Assembly: GCA_019314105.1 (NCBI GenBank)
Contig: JAFCZY010000033.1
Location: 1-14,421 of the forward strand
Source of the DNA: Deltaproteobacteria bacterium
Lineage (GTDB): Bacteria > Desulfobacterota > Desulfobacteria > Desulfobacterales > Desulfobacteraceae
Length of the DNA: 14,421 nt
Direction: 5' to 3'
Made by a program: the position numbers and the translations under genes. Numbering within the stretch: the stretch's first letter is position 1; every line of letters begins with the position of its first letter. The notes below the pieces were generated by a model. It ran no database searches. It was not told the origin of the DNA and was given only the letters and a program-made list of their open reading frames with translations. Below, piece by piece: positions 1 through 6,892 of the stretch.

Positions 1-168
1 AACCTTTTAGAATTTAAAGATTGGATATCTTTTAATATCGCTATTGGTGGTTGGTTTGTTGCTTTTTGTCTTGTGATATTACAGATTGAAAAAAATCGAA
101 AAGATAATTACAAACTTAAGAATAATGAGATAAAAAAAAATTGGAAATTAAGGCTTTTTATGATCTAA
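1..168 (+). CDS. N-terminal part of an unknown membrane-anchored protein (5' end outside window)
   Basis: An open frame runs from the window edge to a TAA at 166-168. It encodes one hydrophobic helix (about residues 12-28, core IAIGGWFVAFCLVILQI), then a charged stretch rich in Lys, Asn and Glu. No start codon is visible, so the gene begins before the window. The frame closes shortly after a run of nine A (132-140), and the next frame continues with the same lysine-rich, helical character up to 743. I infer that this is the N-terminal anchor of the protein at 141-743, separated by a single-base frame change. I do not recognise the family. The stretch is clearly more AT-rich than the qrc region. 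Confidence 0.55.
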   Translation, partial: NLLEFKDWISFNIAIGGWFVAFCLVILQIEKNRKDNYKLKNNEIKKNWKLRLFMI

Positions 169-743
169 ACGATTCTATTTCCAATCTGTCTAAAAGTTTA
201 ACAAAATTTGGTGTTGATTTTTTAATTTTGCCCTCTCAGTTAAAAATTGAATCAAGATGGGTTGGTTTCACTTTATATGATTTCATAAAACCTTATCTCA
301 TAGGGAATACTTTTGCTGAAATAAGGAATAGAAATATAGACTTTATCTCTTCTATAGAAAGCCATGAAATTGTATTTATCGAATTTGATCATTACCGGAA
401 AAAACTTTTCTTAGAAATCGAATATTTAGAAAAAGAATACAAACAGTTTAGAAAGTTTTTAAGAAATAAAAAAACTAATGATTTGTTAGGTGAGAGTAAC
501 GAAGAATTTAAATCTAAAACTGACAAAATTTACAATATGAGCTTAAGAATCCAAACTTTTTTATTAGACTATCGAGTTATTTTAATGAACCAGTTTTTAG
601 GGGAGATATTCGATAAGAAAATTCCCACAAGAAAACCAAGAGGTGATGGTCTCAAGCCTTTAAATGAGATCGCTATTAAGAGGGCAGTTGAAAAAGAATT
701 TAAAGAATATGAAAACACGCTTGGACAGCCAAAAGATGATTAA
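141..743 (+). CDS. Unknown soluble domain, probably the frameshifted continuation of the upstream membrane anchor
   Basis: This 200-residue frame opens only with a TTG at 141 and ends at TAA 741-743. It is highly charged and probably mostly helical, with Lys/Glu-rich segments in the middle and a Lys/Arg-rich tail. No catalytic motif or known domain is recognisable. The TTG has at best a weak GAG about ten bases upstream, and the next Met is about residue 133, so independent initiation is doubtful. One extra A in the A9 tract would join it to the membrane helix encoded at 1-168, which is the simpler reading. A -1 ribosomal slip on A AAA AAA (132-138) or polymerase slippage could do the same. 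Its AT-rich composition and position next to the 3' end of ssrA suggest horizontally acquired DNA. Function unknown. Confidence 0.55.
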   Translation: MEIKAFYDLNDSISNLSKSLTKFGVDFLILPSQLKIESRWVGFTLYDFIKPYLIGNTFAEIRNRNIDFISSIESHEIVFIEFDHYRKKLFLEIEYLEKEYKQFRKFLRNKKTNDLLGESNEEFKSKTDKIYNMSLRIQTFLLDYRVILMNQFLGEIFDKKIPTRKPRGDGLKPLNEIAIKRAVEKEFKEYENTLGQPKDD

Positions 744-746
744 TTT

Positions 747-782
747 TTACACCACCCTTACACCACCAAATTAATGGTGTAA
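747..782. repeat. TTACACCACC direct repeats with an inverted TGGTGTAA partner
   Basis: TTACACCACC occurs at 747-756 and again at 758-767. The eight bases TTACACCA (758-765) are answered by the perfect inverted copy TGGTGTAA (775-782). The cluster fills the gap between the AT-rich gene and the 3' end of ssrA. It lacks a T-tract on either strand directly after the stem, so it does not look like an intrinsic terminator. Repeats like these are often protein-binding sites, and at an ssrA end integrase or excisionase binding is conceivable, but that is inference. Confidence 0.5.
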
Positions 783-906
783 AAAACTATAACTTATTGA
801 AATTATTAGGAAAAAATGGTGGAGGCGGCGGGAGTTGAACCCGCGTCCGAAAACGATCAACCCAGGCTTCTACATACTTATCTCAAAATTTAAATTTTGC
901 TGTAAT

Positions 907-954
907 GTCTCCTTTGAGATGGATACGAAAGTCTCCTTTGAGATGGATACGAAA
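907..954. repeat. Perfect 24-bp tandem duplication inside ssrA
   Basis: Bases 907-930 and 931-954 are identical. In RNA sense each copy holds a short TCTC-AAAG-GAGA hairpin-forming segment, in the part of tmRNA between the tag frame and the tRNA-like domain. The flanks do not extend the match, so it is exactly two units. Confidence 0.9.
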
Positions 955-1071
955 CAGTATAGTCTGAAAAGTTTAACCTTTAAGGTTCAGACGCCCTTAA
1001 AAGGCGGTCTTGCAAAGTCGACGCCCTGACCTGAAATCTGCAAGAAGGATATCAGCAGGACGGAAGCTGCT

Positions 1072-1104
1072 CTACGCAGCTACAGCGTAATTATAATCAT
1101 CTGC
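1072..1104 (-). other. tmRNA tag-peptide reading frame (ADDYNYAVAA)
   Basis: The resume codon is GCA (1102-1104), preceded by AATAATC. It is followed by codons for DDYNYAVAA and a TAG stop at 1072-1074. Ten residues ending in two alanines after a small hydrophobic residue fits the proteolysis tags read by ClpXP-type proteases. The competing frame starting at the GCA in TTGGCAATA hits a UGA after eight codons and is rejected. Confidence 0.9.
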
Positions 1105-1224
1105 GATTATGTTTATGTATTGCCAAGTTTACGAGCTGACAAAAGACTCGGTATGCTACCTCAGGCCTCAAAATCTCCGTCGAAGCCATTTCGCCCCCAA
1201 ATTGTAAAAGATCAAATGATTTTT

Positions 1225-1253
1225 AATATAAGCTTAAAAGCTTAAAAAGTCAA
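1225..1253 (-). promoter_or_regulatory. Probable ssrA promoter
   Basis: On the minus strand, TTGACT (1248-1253) and TATATT (1225-1230) are separated by exactly 17 bases, a good sigma-70-type match. Transcription would start near 1218, giving a leader of about 20 bases before the mature tmRNA 5' end at 1198. That fits the RNase P processing known for pre-tmRNA. The 16-base inverted repeat TAAGCTT-aa-AAGCTTA (1229-1244) fills most of the spacer. Confidence 0.7.
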
Positions 1254-1328
1254 TAAAAACACGCCAATCTGAATACTTGATTTGAGGTTATCAAAACCAG
1301 GTTGCTTTACCATCACTTTTAAATCTCA

Positions 1329-1359
1329 TTGACAAATTGGGCAATATTTGAAATAAAAT
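1329..1359 (+). promoter_or_regulatory. Possible promoter for the small membrane protein gene
   Basis: TTGACA at 1329-1334 is a perfect -35 hexamer. The best -10 candidate is TAAAAT at 1354-1359 with a 19-base spacer, which is longer than ideal, or AATAAA at 1352-1357 with 17. It lies about 40 bases upstream of the start at 1397. Confidence 0.4.
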
Positions 1360-1396
1360 TAAAATTTAAATCATCATCTGATGGAGGGGGTAAATC

Positions 1397-1687
1397 TTGA
1401 CCGGGATAAGTGAAATTCTTGTTTTAGTGCTGCTGATTACCGGTATCTTGATTTTGCCAAGATTGTTTAAGGGAGAACCTGTAAAAAAGAGGTCTTCTTC
1501 AAAAAAGCTGAAAAGACTTCCTGCAAAAATCCGATTCGGTATCGTACTTACCCTTGTTTATCCCATGGTCGCAGCCCTTTATCTAAAGCCATGGAACGAA
1601 AGTATGATTTCTTATATTTCCTATGGAATTATACCTGTCTTTCTTGTCTGGGCTATTGTCTGGATCATGTCCGGAAGAAAAAAATAA
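1397..1687 (+). CDS. Small three-helix membrane protein of unknown function
   Basis: The 96-residue product has three hydrophobic segments, at about residues 5-22, 46-64 and 72-91. A strongly basic linker (KKRSSSKKLKRLPAK, about 30-44) separates the first from the second. By the positive-inside rule this linker should be cytoplasmic. The TTG start is supported by a strong ribosome binding site, GGAGGGGG at 1383-1390, six bases upstream. The ATG at 1381 in another frame meets a stop within a few codons. I do not recognise the family. The gene lies 146 bases before the chaperone gene on the same strand, without a convincing terminator between them, so cotranscription is possible. Confidence 0.75.
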   Translation: MTGISEILVLVLLITGILILPRLFKGEPVKKRSSSKKLKRLPAKIRFGIVLTLVYPMVAALYLKPWNESMISYISYGIIPVFLVWAIVWIMSGRKK

Positions 1688-1833
1688 ACTCTATTACTTT
1701 TTAATTTTAATTTATTTTAGTAATATATTAAAAAATTCCATTATTTTACTTGACGCATTTTATTTTATGATTAGTTTTGTTTCAAATGCAGATAAAAAAT
1801 GAACGGATAACAACCTAAACAGGAGAATTAATC

Positions 1834-2262
1834 ATGAGACTTGTAAGATACAACCCACTTAACGAACTGGCTTTCTGGGGAAATTCATTTAATGACTTTT
1901 CTTCCTTTTTTAACACAAAATCCAAAACCGGTGAATCCTGGTATCCCGCAGTAGACATCCTGAACGAGAAAGACAATGTGGTTCTCAACATTGAACTGCC
2001 GGGTGTCAAAAAAGAGGACATTTCTGTGAATATCGAGGACAGGGTTCTGACCATAAAGGGTGAAAGAAAGTTTGAGAATGAAGAAAGAAAGGACAGCTAT
2101 TTTAGAAAAGAAAGATCATACGGAAGCTTTAAACGATCCTTCAGCCTTTCCGATGATGTGCTGATCGATGATGTTGATGCAGATTTTCGGGATGGCATCC
2201 TTAAACTAACCCTGAAAAAAGACACCACCAAAGAAGAGGTTAAGCAAATAACAATTAATTAA
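1834..2262 (+). CDS. Small heat shock protein, Hsp20/alpha-crystallin family
   Basis: An ATP-independent cytoplasmic holdase that binds unfolding proteins and passes them to DnaK or ClpB systems. At 142 residues it has the normal length of a bacterial Hsp20. The alpha-crystallin domain spans about residues 36-132, with the hallmark ELPGVKKEDISV near the start and FRDGILKLTL near the end. The C-terminal ITI (139-141) is the I-x-I motif that docks into neighbouring subunits during oligomer assembly. The short N-terminal arm is rich in Phe and Asn, as usual. The ATG at 1834 follows AGGAGA at a good distance. A TTGACG at 1750-1755 could be a -35 box, but I found no matching -10, no CIRCE element and no clear sigma-32 site. 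A strong terminator follows. Confidence 0.95.
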   Translation: MRLVRYNPLNELAFWGNSFNDFSSFFNTKSKTGESWYPAVDILNEKDNVVLNIELPGVKKEDISVNIEDRVLTIKGERKFENEERKDSYFRKERSYGSFKRSFSLSDDVLIDDVDADFRDGILKLTLKKDTTKEEVKQITIN

Positions 2263-2291
2263 TTTAAAATGATCTCAAATCATTTTTACCA

Positions 2292-2335
2292 AATGGGGGC
2301 TGCTCAATTCAAATATGGGCAGCCCCCATTTTTTT
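2292..2335 (+). terminator. Strong intrinsic terminator after hsp20
   Basis: AATGGGGGCTGC (2292-2303) pairs perfectly with GCAGCCCCCATT (2319-2330) across a 15-base loop, and T continues to 2335. A weaker hairpin, AAAATGAT/ATCATTTT (2266-2286), precedes it. On the minus strand only TTT follows the stem, so it may also weakly stop transcription from the convergent recD2. Confidence 0.9.
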
Positions 2336-2378
2336 ATTTGAAGACTCTTTCCGGCAGGCTTTGAATAATGCGCCCACA

Positions 2379-4541
2379 TCACTGCTTCAGGCGATACGAA
2401 AGCCGGGTATGACGCCTGGATGATTTATCCGTATTGATAGCCATGGCAAGGGCTTTTTTTGTCCCCACAAGAACAACCAGTTTCTTACCCCGGGTTACTG
2501 CCGTGTAAATCAGATTTCTTTGCAAAAGGATATAGTGTTGAATCACAACCGGTATGATGACGACAGGATACTCAGACCCTTGAGATTTATGGACGGAAAC
2601 CGCATAAGCATGAACAATTTCATCCAGAGAGGAAAAATCATACTCCACTTCCCTTCCGTCAAAATTGAGCCGCATTTTTTGATCAATAAGATTAATATCA
2701 ACAATCCTGCCGATATCCCCATTATAGACATGCTTGTCATAATTATTCCTGATCTGCATCACCTTGTCAGACACTTTAAATTCCCGGTTCCCCCTTTGGA
2801 GTATCCCCTTGTTTGGATTCAGGATTTTCTGCAATTCATGATTCAGGTTGCCGGCCCCGACAATCCCTCTGTGCATGGGGGTTAGAACCTGGATATCATC
2901 TACCGGGTCCACCTTGAATTTTTGGGGTATTCTATTTTGCACCAGATCAATAATGGTGTTTAAAACATCTTCCGGTTCCTCTTTCTGGACAAAATAAAAA
3001 TTGCTTTTCTTATTATCATTTGCCAGTACCGGAAACATCCCCTTATTGATCCTGTGCGCATTGACAACAATCAGGCTCTTTCTTGCCTGTCTGAATATGG
3101 TATCCAGCGTAACAACAGCAAAAGCATTGGACACAATTAAATCATTCAACACATTTCCAGGGCCCACTGACGGCAGTTGATTGACATCTCCAACAAAAAT
3201 AAGGGTAGCTTTGGGCGGAACGGCCTTTAAGAGATGATGCATTAAGACCGTATCAATCATGGATGCTTCATCAATGATCAGCACATCACATTTTAACGGA
3301 TTTTTATTGTCCTTTTTAAAACCCGGCTTCTTCATGGAATAATCAAGCAGCCTGTGGATGGTCTGAGCTCGTTCCCAGGTGGCTTCGCTCATCCTTTTAG
3401 CGGCTCTTCCCGTAGGCGCAGCAAGTAAAATTTTTGCGCCTGCTTTTTTTAAAATCTTGATAATGGCATTGATAATGGTTGTTTTACCGGTACCCGGTCC
3501 GCCCGTAATAATTAAAACCTTTTCCTCTAAAGATTTTTTAACGGCCTCTTCCTGGTTTTTGGCAAGCGTTATCTTAATCTGGCCCTTAATCCATTCAACG
3601 GCTTTTTTTGAATCAATCTTTCTAACACTTTTGGAAGAATTTTTAAGTCGTTCAAAATTTTGGGCAATTCCTATCTCACAAACATGAAATTTTTTTAAAA
3701 AGACAAGTTTTTTATTCTCATTGATATCTTCAATGACAACCCGGTCGGCTGAAAAAGAATCTGCAACAGCCTTTAAAACGATATCTCTGTCTACTTCCAG
3801 CATGGTTTGAACTTTTTGACAAAGCTCATGATAGGGATAACAGACATGACCATCATCGGAAAGCTGGTGCAGCACATATTCAAGCCCTGCTTCAATGCGC
3901 TGGGGGGCATGCTTTGCCATACCCAGTTTTTCAGCAATACTGTCAGCAATGATAAACCCGATACCAAAAATATCCCTGGCAAGCCGGTAAGGATTTTCTT
4001 TCACAATATGAATGGAATCCTGGCCATAGGTTTTAAAAATCTTGGCTGCGTAAGCCGTACTGACCCCATGGGACTGTAAAAAGAGCATAACGGTTCTGAC
4101 CTCTTTTTGGTCATCCCAGGCCTGGGCGATCATCTCAATTCTTTTTTTGCCGATGCCATCGACTTCAGACAGCTTATCAATACTCTTTTCAATAATATCC
4201 AGTGATTTTATACCAAACTGTTTTACAATCCGTTTGGCCATAACAGGACCGATCCCTTTAATCAGACCTGACCCCAGATATTTTTGAATACCGAACTGGG
4301 TGGCAGGGGCAAGGGTCTTATATTGTCGGATCTGAAACTGGTTGCCAAATTTGGCATGGCTGATCCATTTCCCCGTAAGTTCGACAAACTCACCAGGGGC
4401 TGGATTCACCATATTCCCCACAATGGTTACAAGATCCCTTTCACCTTTCACCTTAAGTCTGCACACACAAAAAGCCGTCTCTTCACTTGAAAAGGTGACG
4501 CGTTCAATATGTCCTTTCAGTTGAGAATCTTTAACTGTCAT
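2379..4541 (-). CDS. recD2: RecD2-type superfamily 1B DNA helicase
   Basis: A 5'-3' ATP-dependent helicase related to RecD that acts without RecBC in bacteria where it has been studied, in DNA repair and replication-fork maintenance. The 720-residue length fits the RecD2 subgroup. The N-terminal extension includes helix-hairpin-helix-like segments (GLIKGIGPVMAKRI about 92-105 and VDGIGKKRIEMIA about 127-139), which RecD of RecBCD lacks. Then come Walker A GGPGTGKTT (about 345-353), Walker B LIIDEASMID (about 419-428), a motif with VHKSQGSEYP (about 649-658), and YTAVTRGKK near 680. The ATG at 4541 lies inside the preceding 47-residue gene and overlaps its end by 11 bases. No strong ribosome binding site is visible, so translational coupling is likely. 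It is the last gene of the qrc transcription unit, an unusual place for a helicase. Confidence 0.93.
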   Translation of the reverse strand: MTVKDSQLKGHIERVTFSSEETAFCVCRLKVKGERDLVTIVGNMVNPAPGEFVELTGKWISHAKFGNQFQIRQYKTLAPATQFGIQKYLGSGLIKGIGPVMAKRIVKQFGIKSLDIIEKSIDKLSEVDGIGKKRIEMIAQAWDDQKEVRTVMLFLQSHGVSTAYAAKIFKTYGQDSIHIVKENPYRLARDIFGIGFIIADSIAEKLGMAKHAPQRIEAGLEYVLHQLSDDGHVCYPYHELCQKVQTMLEVDRDIVLKAVADSFSADRVVIEDINENKKLVFLKKFHVCEIGIAQNFERLKNSSKSVRKIDSKKAVEWIKGQIKITLAKNQEEAVKKSLEEKVLIITGGPGTGKTTIINAIIKILKKAGAKILLAAPTGRAAKRMSEATWERAQTIHRLLDYSMKKPGFKKDNKNPLKCDVLIIDEASMIDTVLMHHLLKAVPPKATLIFVGDVNQLPSVGPGNVLNDLIVSNAFAVVTLDTIFRQARKSLIVVNAHRINKGMFPVLANDNKKSNFYFVQKEEPEDVLNTIIDLVQNRIPQKFKVDPVDDIQVLTPMHRGIVGAGNLNHELQKILNPNKGILQRGNREFKVSDKVMQIRNNYDKHVYNGDIGRIVDINLIDQKMRLNFDGREVEYDFSSLDEIVHAYAVSVHKSQGSEYPVVIIPVVIQHYILLQRNLIYTAVTRGKKLVVLVGTKKALAMAINTDKSSRRHTRLSYRLKQ

Positions 4542-4674
4542 TCATGGTGTCATAGGCGGCCTTTAAAACAACAAATGTCATACCGGCACCCAGGATGGAA
4601 ATAGCATACCAGAATCCGCCAAAGAAAATTGCGTGCCCGATGTCCCATACCCATTCAAAACTAAATGGAAACAT
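4531..4674 (-). CDS. 47-residue single-helix membrane protein, candidate accessory Qrc subunit
   Basis: The reading frame encodes MFPFSFEWVWDIGHAIFF and then a glycine- and valine-rich helix up to about residue 37, ending in AAYDTMNDS. It starts at ATG 4674 with the ribosome binding site AAAGGAGA (about 4681-4688), only 26 bases after the qrcD stop, and ends at 4531. One membrane helix (about 13-37) follows an aromatic N-terminus, with a His at residue 14. Good initiation signals, tight spacing after qrcD and an 11-base overlap with recD2 make it a real gene. Standard Qrc has four subunits; a single-helix extra subunit is my inference from position only. I do not recognise a named family. Confidence 0.75.
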   Translation of the reverse strand: MFPFSFEWVWDIGHAIFFGGFWYAISILGAGMTFVVLKAAYDTMNDS

Positions 4675-4700
4675 AATTTTTCTCCTTTAAATCAAAAGAT

Positions 4701-5966
4701 TTATTCTGGTTCTGTTACCGGTTCTACCTCTACAGAATAGTTAAGTTCATGTTCCTGCGGGAATACAGGAAGGTAACGATACGCAACCGAAATCAAAATA
4801 ATGCCATAGGCAACAGGAAGAACAGTTGTTGCAATTTCCTGCCAGCTTGGAAAGTAAAGGGCCCAGGTATCAAAACTCATTACCGGAACCGCCATAATCT
4901 GAAGCACCATGACCCATCTGTTCAGACAAACACCGATGACGCCGAGAATAATGGCAATAAGGCGCAGGGTCGGATTTTCCCGGGTTGATTTCATGACCAG
5001 AAGAACACCCGGAACTACACCGCATAGTACAATTTCAGTAATCAAAATCCAGTAACCGTAAAATCCGTTGCTAGTATAAAAATGGCTTAAGCTAAAGCCA
5101 AGGCTGGGTGCCGTTACCATTGCCCAGTAAATGGTGTCTATAATTTTAGCAATAATATAGGTAACAATCATCCATCCAGATATTTTAGCTAAAAGATGAA
5201 CCACATTATCTTTGACCAGTTTTTTGCCGGTAACCGTTTCAGTAATTTTTGTCACCAGAAGGGTAAAACAAGGACCAAACGCTGCTGCAGACCATGTAAA
5301 CAAAAAGAAAGTCCAGGGCCAGATCAACAAGCCTTCCCTGACAGCAAACGGACGCCCATACAGAACACCGGCAACCCCACCGAGAGATCCCTGATGGAAA
5401 AAGGAAAGGAAGGCACCGGTGGCAGCAAATACTGCCATGACACCATGCATGTTATGGGCAAGGTGATGAAAAAACGGCACTTTATTGGCCTGTCTGTTTT
5501 CCAGAATATTCGGGATAAACTCAATGGTCAATACGGCAAAATATGCGGACAGACAAAAGGCTACTTCTGTCAACATTGAATGGACATTGGCGTGCCAAAA
5601 AATAAACCAGCCTCGAAGGGGTTGTCCAATATCAATGGCAAGAATTAACAATGCCGAACTATAACAGATAAAGCCGATGATCACGGCAAAATTGATAATA
5701 TTTTTCAGTTCATCAATTTTAAAAATATATCTTAACAAACCGGTAAAAAATGCGCCACCACCAACAGCGATAACGGCAAGGTCAGCCCAAATCCAGAGGG
5801 CAAACCCGTAATAATCATTCATATTGGTCTGGTTCAGGCCTTTAAACCAGCAAAGGAACATGGCAAAAACGCCCCAGAGAACTACGGCACTAACGATAGC
5901 AACTCCAATAGCAAACTTTGGAAATGAGCAACGTTTTGCACCTTCAGGTATTAATGCAGAATCCAT
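4701..5966 (-). CDS. qrcD: Quinone reductase complex subunit QrcD (NrfD/PsrC-type membrane protein)
   Basis: The integral membrane, menaquinone-reactive subunit of Qrc. It takes electrons from the periplasmic Fe-S subunit QrcC to reduce menaquinone. The 421 residues contain about ten hydrophobic helices, spread from about residue 18 to 400, as in the large NrfD members of Qrc and alternative complex III. Conserved-looking polar and aromatic sites within helices include ADLAVIAVGGGAFFTG (about 61-76), a GWFIFWHANVHSM segment near 118-130, and HLAHNMHGVMA near 168-178. The short N-terminus precedes helix 1, and the acidic tail (EVEPVTEPE) follows the last. The ATG at 5966 has AGGAGTG upstream. 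It is 33 bases after the qrcC stop, in the canonical order A-B-C-D. Confidence 0.94.
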   Translation of the reverse strand: MDSALIPEGAKRCSFPKFAIGVAIVSAVVLWGVFAMFLCWFKGLNQTNMNDYYGFALWIWADLAVIAVGGGAFFTGLLRYIFKIDELKNIINFAVIIGFICYSSALLILAIDIGQPLRGWFIFWHANVHSMLTEVAFCLSAYFAVLTIEFIPNILENRQANKVPFFHHLAHNMHGVMAVFAATGAFLSFFHQGSLGGVAGVLYGRPFAVREGLLIWPWTFFLFTWSAAAFGPCFTLLVTKITETVTGKKLVKDNVVHLLAKISGWMIVTYIIAKIIDTIYWAMVTAPSLGFSLSHFYTSNGFYGYWILITEIVLCGVVPGVLLVMKSTRENPTLRLIAIILGVIGVCLNRWVMVLQIMAVPVMSFDTWALYFPSWQEIATTVLPVAYGIILISVAYRYLPVFPQEHELNYSVEVEPVTEPE

Positions 5967-5999
5967 ATTTATTCACTCCTAAATAAGGTTTTGGATTGC

Positions 6000-6860
6000 T
6001 TAATCATGGGATGAAGCCCCATGATAATTTTTAATTTTATCCCATTCACCGTCCAGATAGTTATCCCCTTGTTTCCTTACCCATTCCCGTTCGGAAAGAT
6101 AATAGACCTTTGGATTGGTTCCAAGTCTTTCAAGAAGTCTGAATACTTTTGGATTTCTTGATTTTCCAACGATATGTTTGTTTCTCGGATCAGGGTGGGG
6201 GTCAGGTTTAACAATCTGGTGTACTTGATGCGCAGGATTATTAAGATCCCCGAATACAATGGCACCGGCAGGACAAGCTGTGGCGCAGGCAGTCTGATAT
6301 TCATGTTCTTCAATATCATCTCGCCCTTCATAATATGCAGTATCCTTGGCAGCCTGATATCGGTGATAACAGAAACTGCATTTTTCCACTACCCCTCTCA
6401 TTCTTGGAGACACATCGGGACTCAGGTAATTTTCCATACCTTCCGGCCATTTGGGATCCCACCAGTTAAAATATCTTGCATGATAAGGACATGCCCCCAT
6501 GCAATATCTGCATCCAAAACAGCGCGTATAAATCTGGCTGACAATTCCTGTATCGTAGCCATAATCCGTCGCAACAGCAGGGCAAACAGAGACACAGGGT
6601 GAATGACCATGATCCCCTTTCCCCCCACAGTGCTGACAGGGTCTTGGCAAATATGCGATCTCAGTATCAGGAAAGGATTTACCATTGGTTAATTTATAAA
6701 CACGCATCCAGGTGATGCTATCCTTTTTATTGGATTCATCCTCCTTAAACGGAACATTATTCTCAGACATGCACGAAACCATGCAGGAACCGCATCCGGT
6801 GCATTTATCCAGATCAATAACCATCCCGAATTTATGTGCTTTATTATTATTTTGTTTCAT
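6000..6860 (-). CDS. qrcC: Quinone reductase complex Fe-S subunit QrcC
   Basis: Ferredoxin-like electron-transfer subunit connecting QrcB/QrcA to QrcD. The 286 residues carry 16 cysteines in four groups: C20, C23, C26, C30; C75, C78, C89, C93; C114, C117, C120, C124; and C161, C164, C192, C196. This is the NrfC/DmsB-type arrangement and could bind four cubane clusters. Characterised Qrc is reported to contain a [3Fe-4S] centre, but which site would hold it cannot be told here. No signal peptide is present; export with Tat-targeted QrcB is the family expectation. I chose ATG 6860 because AGAGG lies just upstream; the frame could extend to a TTG at 6878, but that lacks a ribosome binding site. 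The qrcB stop is 32 bases upstream. Confidence 0.95.
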   Translation of the reverse strand: MKQNNNKAHKFGMVIDLDKCTGCGSCMVSCMSENNVPFKEDESNKKDSITWMRVYKLTNGKSFPDTEIAYLPRPCQHCGGKGDHGHSPCVSVCPAVATDYGYDTGIVSQIYTRCFGCRYCMGACPYHARYFNWWDPKWPEGMENYLSPDVSPRMRGVVEKCSFCYHRYQAAKDTAYYEGRDDIEEHEYQTACATACPAGAIVFGDLNNPAHQVHQIVKPDPHPDPRNKHIVGKSRNPKVFRLLERLGTNPKVYYLSEREWVRKQGDNYLDGEWDKIKNYHGASSHD

Positions 6861-6892
6861 TAAGAACCTCTTTAGCAATTTATCCTTGAATT

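Larger units (their letters stand above)
817..1198 (-). ncRNA. ssrA: tmRNA (transfer-messenger RNA)
   Basis: Rescues stalled ribosomes by acting first as alanyl-tRNA and then as a short mRNA for a degradation tag. Read on the minus strand, the 5' end is GGGGGCGAAATGGCTTCGAC and the 3' end has a T-arm (GGTTCAACTCCCGCC) followed by CGCCTCC and ACCA. The seven-base acceptor stem GGGGGCG/CGCCTCC pairs fully, with a G-U wobble at the third pair, the identity element used by alanyl-tRNA synthetase. CCA is encoded. The internal frame gives the tag ADDYNYAVAA, ending in the expected AVAA-type C-terminus. Several complementary segments between tag and tRNA-like part are consistent with the usual pseudoknots. 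At 382 nt it contains a 24-base tandem duplication, without which it would be 358 nt. A promoter lies just upstream. The open frame across 835-1029 on the other strand is a by-product of this RNA. Confidence 0.97.

Noticed and set aside
758..782. TTACACCA/TGGTGTAA hairpin as an ssrA terminator
   Set aside because: On the minus strand the stem is followed by GGGTGGTG, not by a run of T.
835..1029. Open reading frame of 64 codons on the plus strand
   Set aside because: It lies wholly inside ssrA on the opposite strand, and its repeated peptide merely reflects the 24-bp duplication in the RNA gene.
1692..1725. TATTACT/AGTAATA inverted repeat after the small membrane protein gene
   Set aside because: The stem is all but one pair A/T, the loop is 20 bases and no T-tract follows, so it is not a convincing terminator.
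2520..2885. 121-codon plus-strand frame opposite recD2
   Set aside because: It is antisense to conserved helicase motifs, has no ribosome binding site and no recognisable content. The other long frames opposite qrc, recD and ccsA were dismissed for the same reason.
6861..6878. TTG start giving QrcC six extra residues
   Set aside because: No ribosome binding site precedes it, whereas ATG 6860 has AGAGG upstream.
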